64,000 nucleotides of DNA from positions 213,169,848 through 213,233,847 of the forward strand of contig JAKGHH010000001.1 of assembly GCA_022828595.1 (NCBI GenBank), written 5' to 3'. This DNA comes from Nelumbo lutea. Its lineage: Eukaryota > Streptophyta > Magnoliopsida > Proteales > Nelumbonaceae. This document shows, in pieces, positions 55,174 through 64,000 of the stretch. The position numbers and the translations under genes are program-made. Below the pieces are notes generated by a model, which saw nothing but the letters and a program-made list of their open reading frames with translations, did no database searches and was not told where the DNA came from. Each line of letters begins with the position of its first letter. The stretch's first letter is position 1.

Positions 55174-57308
55174 ATTTCGATTGGATTGGGTCTCATGTTC
55201 ACACTGCCCATCTCCATCTCAAGTTTACCAAATTAAAAAAACGAATAAATAACTAAAATCATGTATTCGCTTTTCAGGCATCAATTTAATGGAATCACTC
55301 GTAGAATATATCAAAACACAACCAAGGCATAGTCCTGTCCAAGTCCAACTTAATGGTAGCTTTTATATAGTTAATGTTAAGGAAAATGGTTATGATTTTT
55401 TTTTTTTTTTTTTGAGAAAGGTAGAGTAATATTCAAAAATAGCTAAGAAATAAACCCTTGATGATACTTTATTGAATCATTGAAAGATCTTTTGACTTGT
55501 ATTCTGACTTAGATTAAATTCTTGGATAAGATTGAGGCAAAATCTAATGGTACATTCTTTGGAAATTGCTGCAATATAATTCAAACATGAAGAAATCAAT
55601 GAAAAAAATGATAGGTACAGGAACATCTTTGGCCTTGCTAAAGCTTTTAATGATAAATACACCTTACAAAAATATGAAAGCAAGTAGACCATGTGATGTA
55701 TTTAATGTAATTGATTGAAATTTTGATGTAATGTGTCATGAAAATAAATACACATAATTGGATTCTAAGATTAAGTCCGTATTCTTCAACTTAATGAGAT
55801 TGGATAACACACTTGATGAGTTTGCCAACGCCCAACTCCACGTAAACTAACCCAAAAAAGAAAGGGAAGAAATAGATAAAAGAAACAAAATATAAACATT
55901 TTTGTAAGTTTCTCTCTCTTGGAATGACAATAGTTCAAAATGTAAAGAATGATTCAAACAAAGTTTGAGCAGATGAAAATTAAAAGAAATTAGAATAGTT
56001 TTTTTTTTTCACAATACAAAGTCAGTATGTCTTGATAGTTGGCCGGTTTGGAATTAGTCTACAATTTTTCTTCTTTATTATCATCATTGTCCACGCCTCA
56101 TATCAAACTATATGGGATCAGCTACATGGATCCTGTTTCATTGTTATTCTGTCTTGACCATAAATTTGAGTAGGAATCCTAGCATTTGAGTGCTTAGGTC
56201 TAAGACTAATAATGTTAAGCTAATATGTTAGATCTGGTTTAAAACCCCAAAGTCTTTAACCAAACAAAATTCCAAACTCAACATGCATATACAAGCTCCC
56301 AATTAAGTAAAGTTAATTGGTTAGTTAACTTCTTTTTTTTACTACAGCTAAAACAACTATGAGATTATAAAACAGAAATCACAGAGTCTACAAGAAGCAG
56401 AGACAATAATTAATATGGGGAAATTTCCCACCCCACAAAACTAGAAAACATCTTTAGCTTTTTGTGCTATTTCATGTGTCATCTGATTTGAGGAAGGATG
56501 GGTATATAGCAAAAAAATAACAAAGTTCAGATTCTGAGCAATACATGTTATCAATAAAATGCAAACAAGACCAAGGAAGCCGTCTTTCAGATTTTCTCAA
56601 AATATTGATAACCATAAGAGTCAGACTCTATGATCATCATAGGAAATATGAAAACAAAGAAGTATTAAGAAATCTTAAGAATAGATTGATATCAGTGGAT
56701 TCCTCATTTATGTTATGACTATCTAAGTGATTGAGTAGATATACAGAATCTTTAGTTGTCCATAGTTGTAACTGTTTAACTAAAATACTAGCCAACTGGC
56801 ATGGGGCAATTGTATGAAGTTTTTGGTTTGTGATCTACTATTCATGTGGTAACGGTTGAAGCCGCTTGGCTGAATTTTTTATTTGATTTAGGAAACTATA
56901 TTAGTTAAAAGAAAAAAAAAATCTCTATCGAGAAGAATGAAGTCTTTGTGTAGGGTTGTATTTCAAGAAATTAACTTAGATTTTATTTTTGGCTTGTGAC
57001 TAAAGGATGTGAGCTATCAGGAGATACAGGAGAGCAAGAGTACACTATTCATGGTGCAAGCATTTAGACCAGATGTTTTTTTTCTTTGATTGAGGAGACT
57101 AAATAAGGTTCGGTTTGTAATTAAACAACTTCTTTTGTTCTCACCTTTATCTAGAGAAATGATATATATCCATACCCAAGTAACCGTCTTGATAGCCTTG
57201 GTGTTGGATTTTTTTTTTTTTGTATTTGAGTTAGAAACATAAATTACATTTAATTGATTATTAAAAGATATTAGTGTAAGGGCATATGCTATGTATGTGT
57301 GCAAATAA
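55174..57308. other. Intergenic DNA with a SINE-like fragment
   Basis: At 56075-56145, TATCATCATTGTCCACGCC and ATATGGGATCAGCTACATGG resemble a dispersed repeat (…GGGTCGGCTACATGG…) common in woody plants. A related copy lies at 58990-59045 (GTGGGGTCAGCTACG). There is no gene. A T-run at 55398-55415 marks a possible retroelement end. Confidence 0.4.
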
Positions 57309-57642
57309 GGGGGTGTTCTTTTTTTTTTGGATTTTGAGAGGGGAGAAAGTTGCTCAATGGGATTTTGGTTTCCATTGACCAAGAATCTCATGTTCTTTTT
57401 TCAGATTTATGTGAGGATCAGGAAAAGTTTATTTTCCTAAGTATCACTTACCCGGATAAGGTAAGTAAATAATTTTCCCGCCTAGGGGGAAAGTTGCCAA
57501 CACTTGAATGGGATAAAAATGCCCCTTTTAATAATAGAATTTTATGGATAAAATGGCCATTACCTTATTTACATGAGAAATAAAAGAATATGGGCAAATA
57601 CACTTACCCGGATAAGTAATTTACCAAAAACAGAAGGAGGCC
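57309..57642. mobile_element. MITE, copy B of the two-member family, TSD TAA
   Basis: It starts GGGGGTGTTCTTTTTTTTTT and ends AGAAGGAGGCC. TAA flanks both ends (57306-57308 and 57643-57645). It is similar to 53478-53854 throughout. The TSD suggests a PIF/Harbinger-type MITE. Confidence 0.7.
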
Positions 57643-57645
57643 TAA

Positions 57646-59439
57646 AAGATAAAGATATAAGTTAACATTATTATATACAAACAAATTTAACTTTTATAAC
57701 CTACATCAGAATCATGCAAATATCCACTTTATATAGTATAGACGAACTAACTTTCGTAAACAAATAAAAATATATATATTTTAAATTATTAAAGTTATAT
57801 ATAACTTCTTTAGGCACACATGTTTGCACCATTATGTACACTCTAATAGTATATTTCACAAGTTTACATGTCATGCACATGCACAAACATGTAAGAAAAT
57901 GCATATTTTATGCATACTACGCATATGCCCTATACATGGTATACACACTTTTGTATATATTTTTTATTCTATTTCTAAATGAAAAGTAGAATTGCAAAAC
58001 ATGAATGAGAAGGCTTGAAATCTAACCAACCCACCAGAGCCAACAAACCTACACAAGCGTGAGCCCAGCTCAAGTTGTATTGGGTTTAGCTCAGGCTGGG
58101 CTTAGGTTGCAAAGTTTGACTTTGACCTCAGCCCATTTTTTAACATTGGCCTAGGTTTACCTTCAACCTAATCCAAACCAACCAAAATAAACCCCTGCAC
58201 ATGAACATTTATGATACATGCAAAGAGAAATTTATCATAAAAACCACTGACCATGTAATTATATCGAGTTCAGTTTTACTTCTTTGGTAATTGGAAGGAT
58301 AGATTTCTATAATGAGCTAACAATGACGGGCTCGACTATGAAATGGAGAAGATATGATATCTAAAAACTGTCTGGTCAATCAATTGGAATCATTAACATG
58401 GTAGCCAAAACTCATCTATGAGTTTTGATTGGTCAAAACTCTTTCAATACCATGTCTTTTTCGCATCATAGATTTTCCCAACAATGACAGATAACCTTAG
58501 AAAGAACATATAATACTGTCAACAAGGTTCAAATAATGAAATCCCTTTCCCTTTTTCTTTAACGTTTTTCTTTCTGAAACCCTTTTCTGTATCTCTTACC
58601 ATTTATCTTAACCACCCACCCCTACAAAATCTTTCATTAATCCCTTTTTTGGTTAAACAATAACCTCCTCCATGCATGGGCCTCTGCCCACTCTAGTCAT
58701 AGCTTTGTGATTCGAATGACGCTCTAAATTTGTCCACATGCATTATTGCCCTGTTATGTAGCAGATAAAATAATTAAACAATAAAATATTTAAGTGTATA
58801 TTGATCAAATGAATTTCAGTTTCAGCCATTAAGTAACAATTTATTCACTAAAAGATAAAGTAATAAGCCCTTTAAGTCAGCCACCTCAGCTGTTGCTTGT
58901 TACCAAATGGCTCCTTAGTTTAGAGATGATCCAAAATTTATATTTTATCTAATTAAATGATCAAATGTAGATCCACCCTTATCCAATATCATCATCATCA
59001 TCTAAGTATTATTCCAATTTTGTGGGGTCAGCTACGTACTTAAATCATTTCTTACTGTGTGTGTCTATAATTAAAATTGGTTTAAATGCTATATGCACTT
59101 TCTAGAGTCATAGGTTTAAGTTTCTTACAAGTTATTTTCAATTCATTTTATTCATAATAAACGATATCAAAATCATTTTTAATTCATCTTATTTATTAAT
59201 ATTTTCACTACTTTGATTCGATCCATTTCATTTGCAGCCTACCTTAGTTCTTACTATGTTGCATATAATAAATAATTTTATCAATAGTAGTAAGCTTGAA
59301 TTAATGAGCAAGTCAGTTGCAAGAAAGTAAGAGTTATTCTAATGATTTTCTTGAAACCAAAGCTTTCGTAATTATGCCTACCCAAAAGGGCAAAATGAAA
59401 AGAAACAAAAAAAAAAAAAAAAAGCTTTTGCAATTAAAA
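57646..59439. other. Intergenic DNA, no gene recognised
   Basis: Contains hAT-like relic vocabulary at 58020-58200 (GCCCAGCTCAAGTTG, GGCTGGGCTTAGG), a SINE-like word at 58990-59045 and an A run at 59407-59422. Confidence 0.45.
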
Positions 59440-59786
59440 TGATGTTTGGCATTGATAATGGTTTCTTGAAAATCAGTATCATGTCGAAACCACGTCAGTG
59501 TTAGAGTGTCAGCGTTGAAATTTCTGTTTGATTGGCCGATTTTGTTATTTTTTAGGAAATCGGCCAAAATTTATTATTGAAATCAGCCCTTTTGTGATTT
59601 CCTGATTTATAACTGATATGACATGACATCCAATATGACATTGAATAATAATAATTCTAATACAAAAATAATTAGCCATTGAAAAACACACTCAAAGCCG
59701 ATTTCCCAAAAATGATACCAATCAACAAATTTTCACTGATTTTTAAATAATCGTCAACGAGGAATCATTATCAATGCCAAACATCA
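59440..59786. mobile_element. MITE with 21-bp perfect terminal inverted repeats
   Basis: TGATGTTTGGCATTGATAAT with one further G at 59440-59460 is the exact reverse complement of 59766-59786. The 347-bp unit has an AT-rich interior with AAATCGGCC words in both orientations. No TSD was resolved. Confidence 0.75.
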
Positions 59787-59820
59787 CGTAAGTATAGTAT
59801 ATAGGCATCAGGCTTAGGTC

Positions 59821-60054
59821 TCACTTTGTGTAGACCAGGCCTGTCACAAATAACAACCCATTCCGAATCTCATAAACATTTATTAGATCTGATCCCATCC
59901 GGATCAACTTGATTTTATTTGGACCTACTATTGATTGATAAGAAATGAGCTTATCCTTATGTATTGAGTCAACGAGAATCTCTTTCCACTTGAACGAGGC
60001 CATCCAATATTTCATGAATGTTCCATAAATTTGTATCCCACCACCGGCGGCCAA
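59821..60054 (-). other. Unidentified 77-codon open frame
   Basis: The frame reads ...GGGIQIYGTFMKYWMASFKW, then KEILVDSIHKDKLISYQSIV and a hydrophobic end LLFVTGLVYTK. It is protein-like in composition and does not overlap a repeat, but I do not recognise a family. It may be the end of a captured or decayed gene. Confidence 0.25.
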
Positions 60055-60937
60055 CTTCCAACCATTCCCAGCTAAGAGAAAGAGAAATAAACAAATTAAT
60101 ATATAAGGTTGTGTTTGATTTGATAGAAAATAGAGAAACAGAAAGTTAAGGAAAAGTTCTTAATTAGGGGTTTCCCCCCAACTTTCTATTCCTCAGAAAC
60201 TAAGATGGATAAATATATTATCAGAAAACAGGGCCAAGAGGCCCAAGACGTACGAAGAAGCTAAGACAGCTTGGTAATAGAGTAGCTAGTAGTACTGAAC
60301 TCTAAATTAATGCATTTTCATGATCTGCGTTAAAACTTGAAAACTTGACGCACTACAAGCAACCAGCTTTCATGATTCAGCCATGCAAGTCCACAAGTGA
60401 ATGCAAAGATGATTAAAGATTAAACTTACAGAACATTATATATAGAAAGTTACAATTAAACATATAAGAAAGCTTTTAGCTAAGAAAATACGGATCAAGT
60501 GAATTCATTAATTACTTACGAAATTTGTTTAATTATATATGGGTGGTTAAAAGATCGATCCAATCCTTCCTTTTCTTTAGAAGCCAATAGCTGATCCTAC
60601 ATACTAGATTTGTCAAACCGATTGCCAATATTGAATCATGCATCTTATCTCCAAGTTTACCGGGCAATAATTAAGCTTTAACACACAGTGTCACATGTAT
60701 ATTATTAAATCAAACTCACCACAGTTGGTTGTGCTAAGATAATATTCATTTCCTTGACCCCATTAATTTTTTCTCTGTGGACTGTGGACCCTATATATTT
60801 AGTGTTAGTAGGTTTCTGGCCGATGAGAGACGTTAAATTAATTAATTACAAGTAAGATCTCCAACTAGACAATCAATTAATTAGCAATGCGCCCAGTCAA
60901 CTTGAGCTCCCACAAGCTCTTCAATTAATTTCAAAAC

Positions 60938-60945
60938 TATAAATA
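60938..60945 (+). promoter_or_regulatory. TATA box of the second P450
   Basis: TATAAATA lies 82 bases before the ATG, in the same position as the TATAAATATATA of the first P450. AGTCAACTTGAGCTCC upstream matches the motif before the first gene. Confidence 0.7.
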
Positions 60946-61019
60946 TGAGTTCACCCCTATAAAAATATCCATGAAACAGAGAGATATATAGCACCTCAGA
61001 GTTCAAGGAAGAATTAGAA

Positions 61020-62588
61020 ATGATCTTCCCTTCCATTCTAGCCTCCTTAGAATACCATTTTAGGGGATGGCCGGAGCTCAGTCTGGCATTTCTTTGCTAC
61101 CTCTGCATTAGATGGTACCTGAATTTCAAGAACCAGGTGTTGGCAAATTTTCCCATTGTGGGTGCACTGCCATACATTCTCAAAAATTTCCACCGACTTC
61201 ATGACTGGTACACTGAACTTGCGAGCAAAGTTGGCTACTCATATCTGTTCAAAGGGCCCATCTTCGGTGGCCAGATGATCTTTCTTACCTGTGACCCTCG
61301 AAATGTTGAGTACATCCTCAAGAAAAACTTCTCCAACTTCCCCAAGGGCCAAAAGTTCTTGGAGACCTTGCAAGTACTAGGCCAAGGAATTATCAGCGTG
61401 GAAACCGAGACATGGCACCATCAAAGGAAATTGGCGAGCAAGATGTTTGCTGCAAAAGAGTTCAGGAGCTTCGCCGCTTTTGCGAGCCAGAAGTTGGTGG
61501 AGGACGCTCTCCTCCCTACGCTGGACCATGTTCATGCGCAAGCATCTGTCATAGATCTGCAAAATTTGTTCTTGAGGTACGCGTTCGATAGCAGCTGCGC
61601 CATTATATTGGGTAGGAGTCCTGGTTTTCTTTCACCAAGCTTCCCATCTAATGAATTTTCTGAAGCAATGGACGTTGCTAGAGAAATCATATTCAATAGG
61701 AACATGATGCCCAGTAGATGGTGGAAGCTGTTGCGTTGGTTGGGGATTGGAGCAGAGAGGAAGGTGCCTGGTGCAATAAAGGCAATGGATCGCTACACAT
61801 CACACTATGTCTCGTTGATGAGAGAGGATTTGCAGAGGGGAGTGGAAGCAAATTGCTTGCTAGCAATTTACATGAACTCTCAAGAAGAAAGGAAAGATGC
61901 GTTACTGGACGAAGACGAGTTCCTCAAAGACACAGCATTGGCCTTAGTTTATGCTGGAAGAGACACTGTTGCATCTGGGCTCACTTATTTCTTCTATTTG
62001 ATTTCTAAGACACCTCGCGTGGAGAACAAACTCCTGGAAGAGCTGAGACTTTTACGTGCAATAAAGAACACAAAACGCAACGGCTGCGGCCGGAAACACG
62101 TCGACGGTGTAGAGATGTTTGATCTAGAAGAACTGAGGGAGCTGACGTATCTGGAAGCAGCCCTCTATGAATCTATGAGGCTATATCCTCCATCTCCTCT
62201 CAACCTCAAATCTGTATTGCAAGAAGACGTCCTCCCTGATGGAAGCGTTGTGAGGCCAGGGATGCAGATCATATACTCGACTTATGCAATGGGAAGGTTG
62301 AAATCGATCTGGGGAGAAGATTGCTTGGAATTCAAGCCAGAAAGATGGCTAGAAGACAATGGGCACTTGAAGGCTGAAGCCAAGTTGAAGTTCTTTGGGT
62401 TCAGTATTGGACCAAGGAATTGCATAGGTAAGGAAATGGCTTTTGCACAAATGAAGCCGGCAGCGGCAGCAATGCTCTTCAACTTCCAGGTTCAAGTGTT
62501 GGAGGGTCAATCCATCTCCCCAAAACCATCAACAGTTCTTCAGCTTAAGCACGGTCTGAAGGCCAGGATAACAAGGAGGATATCTTAA
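61020..62588 (+). CDS. Cytochrome P450, CYP96-like (CYP86 clan), copy 2
   Basis: A 522-residue intronless P450, clearly a duplicate of the gene at 44309-45871. It shares the MIF start, FSNFPKG at about 104-110, and RWWKLLR at about 233-239. Key motifs are intact: I-helix AGRDT (312-316), ExxR ESMR (384-387), KPERW (439-443) and heme loop FSIGPRNCIG (461-470) with C468 as iron ligand. A hydrophobic N-terminal anchor spans about residues 19-34. Differences from copy 1 include the linker before the K-helix (RNGCGRKHVDGVEMFD against SSRLMKPNEPWVYR), two residues longer here. A proline replaces leucine after the heme region (QMKPAAAA against QMKLAAAA). Membrane-bound monooxygenase; substrate not inferable. 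Confidence 0.93.
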   Translation: MIFPSILASLEYHFRGWPELSLAFLCYLCIRWYLNFKNQVLANFPIVGALPYILKNFHRLHDWYTELASKVGYSYLFKGPIFGGQMIFLTCDPRNVEYILKKNFSNFPKGQKFLETLQVLGQGIISVETETWHHQRKLASKMFAAKEFRSFAAFASQKLVEDALLPTLDHVHAQASVIDLQNLFLRYAFDSSCAIILGRSPGFLSPSFPSNEFSEAMDVAREIIFNRNMMPSRWWKLLRWLGIGAERKVPGAIKAMDRYTSHYVSLMREDLQRGVEANCLLAIYMNSQEERKDALLDEDEFLKDTALALVYAGRDTVASGLTYFFYLISKTPRVENKLLEELRLLRAIKNTKRNGCGRKHVDGVEMFDLEELRELTYLEAALYESMRLYPPSPLNLKSVLQEDVLPDGSVVRPGMQIIYSTYAMGRLKSIWGEDCLEFKPERWLEDNGHLKAEAKLKFFGFSIGPRNCIGKEMAFAQMKPAAAAMLFNFQVQVLEGQSISPKPSTVLQLKHGLKARITRRIS

Positions 62589-62940
62589 AGGTTATCCTTA
62601 TCCATAAGTACTTCACTGAAAAATCTGGCTATCATGTTTGATATGTCCCACTAGCTCCATGGATGGTCTATATGTTAAAAGAGTACAAAATGGAGTAATT
62701 AGTTTGATTGGGGATTTCAGTTCGACCGTAATTGTAACTCTATCTCTCTCTTCTTTGATTTTCTGGCTGCGTGTCGGCTGTCTGTTTTGTGTTTTGTGTC
62801 TTCTAGAGTTTGTAATGCCATGCATGATGCATGTACGTAATAAATGGATTTTCTATATGCTTATCTATTTCAATTACAATTTCTCTCACCTTCCCTTGTT
62901 CCATTTTCGTTTTTTATTTTAAAAGAAAGAAAAGTGATAA
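62589..62940 (+). other. 3' UTR region of the second P450
   Basis: AATAAA at 62839-62844, about 250 bases after the stop, is a plausible polyadenylation signal. No other feature was seen. Confidence 0.5.
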
Positions 62941-63181
62941 GGGCCCGTTTGTTTCGCAGTATGAATTGGAATGGTCTATTCTCATAGCCCCTATTGGTTC
63001 AGATAAGAAATGAAATGGGAACTAAAATCAGCTGAAATGGAATTTCATTCACAATGGAGGAGGGAATGCCATTCCATCAAGAATGGGAATGATATTCTAA
63101 TTCCACCCAACCAACCAGTTGGACCCATTTTGATTCTGATTAATCTAAACCCGGCCTTATTCCCACGAACCAAACAGAACC
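62941..63181. mobile_element. Tourist-like MITE, 241 bp, TSD TAA
   Basis: The ends are GGGCCCGTTTGTTTCG and, inverted, GGTTCTGTTTGGTTCG. TAA lies on both sides (62938-62940 and 63182-63184). The internal words GGAATGCCATTCC and TGGAATTTCATTC are inverted. It sits just downstream of the second P450. Confidence 0.85.
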
Positions 63182-63184
63182 TAA

Positions 63185-64000
63185 AAGAGATTAAAAATGC
63201 ATATGCAAACAGACCATTGTTTGCAGCCATTTGCTAGCGTCCTCAGCAGTAAAAAGTAAAAACCAGTGGAAACTCTAGCTATAGGTAGGAGATTATGATC
63301 AAGCCAGATAAGCAACGAGAGCCAAGGCTACTCTCCAAACAGTTTCTAATCATGGGACACCTGACACGGACTGAATGAAAGTGCGATAGATGAAATATGG
63401 GCATAAGCATCTTGGTCTCAGCCGAATTGCTGTCGAGGCAAAGAAAAATATGAATGTTTTAAAAACCAAAACTGAGATCAACTTGGTTGTCTTTCCAGGA
63501 TGGTCACTAGTTCAACCGTCGGGTTGAATGAATTGGACCATTATATTTACACAATAATGAAATCCAGACACTTAGGGGGTGTTTTACAATATTAATGTTT
63601 TTGTTTTTATTTGTTTTTGAAATTATCACACCAATAAATCAATAAAAAAAAAACAAGAACATGTTCTTGAAATCTTCTTTGGTTTTCAAAGGAAAAAATG
63701 AATTGGTTTTGTTTCAAAAGAACAAATACATGTTTTTAGAATGAAAAAGTATTAGTTTTCAAAACCAAAACAAATTTCTAATATAGAAATATTATGATTT
63801 ATGGAACAAGGTGTTGAATAATCATATAAAAACATATTTTTGAAACCAGATTTAAGAACATAATTTTGGTTTCAGTTTTGAAAACAAAAAGACACATGCA
63901 CAACTACGAGAGTCAATGGAAGTGGCCAATTCTCATTGATTGAATTGCATAAGTTACATGAGTTTATATAAGTGAAGATACAAATTTTGAAATTCAATTT
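63185..64000. other. Gene-free repeat-like DNA to the window end
   Basis: Starts with unique-looking sequence. From about 63570, GGGGGTGTTTTACAATATT followed by T-rich and A-rich text resembles one end of another Tourist-like or related MITE, but the second end was not defined. Confidence 0.4.

Overview
This is nuclear DNA from a flowering plant, probably a eudicot or another non-grass angiosperm. The sequence is AT-rich, its one multi-exon gene has GT-AG introns, and it carries Copia, LINE, MULE, hAT-like and Tourist-like elements. Fragments of PGR5, YLMG1 and TTL, genes typical of land plants, are also present. There is no sign of bacterial or organellar DNA. The species cannot be read from the sequence.

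Three host genes look intact. (1) A four-exon ELF1/ELOF1 transcription elongation factor gene lies on the minus strand between 16008 and 24733. It encodes 88 residues and is split by an intron of about 8 kb that contains a whole LINE insertion. (2) and (3) Two intronless CYP96-like cytochrome P450 genes lie on the plus strand at 44309-45871 and 61020-62588. They are same-orientation duplicates separated by 15 kb of repeats and keep similar TATA-box promoters.

The rest is mostly transposable elements, many nested. Region 1-5065 holds the end of one MULE, then a complete MULE with 9-bp target duplications that carries a fragment of a TTL (TPR-thioredoxin-like) gene. Inside that MULE sits a second long-TIR element carrying a piece of YLMG1 with its intron. 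Region 5322-10267 is a decayed minus-strand Copia element with short LTRs, followed by a plus-strand Copia scrap. Region 11815-14850 holds inverted arms around a Tourist-like element. Region 25470-26450 is a third gene-carrying inverted-repeat element, with a PGR5 fragment. Region 26611-28357 is a large palindrome with a MITE inserted in one arm. Region 30080-40580 is a LINE split by a full-length Copia element (30493-39073, TSD ATTAA) and by a solo LTR (39258-40131, TSD CTGGT). From 41 to 64 kb, hAT-like, Tourist-like and unclassified MITEs surround the P450 genes.

The genes do not form a pathway. The elongation factor acts on RNA polymerase II, and the P450s probably oxidise long-chain lipids or a lineage-specific substrate. 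The most unusual signals are the three gene-fragment captures, the palindrome with its internal empty-site proof, and a perfect 35-bp hairpin at 50492-50593.
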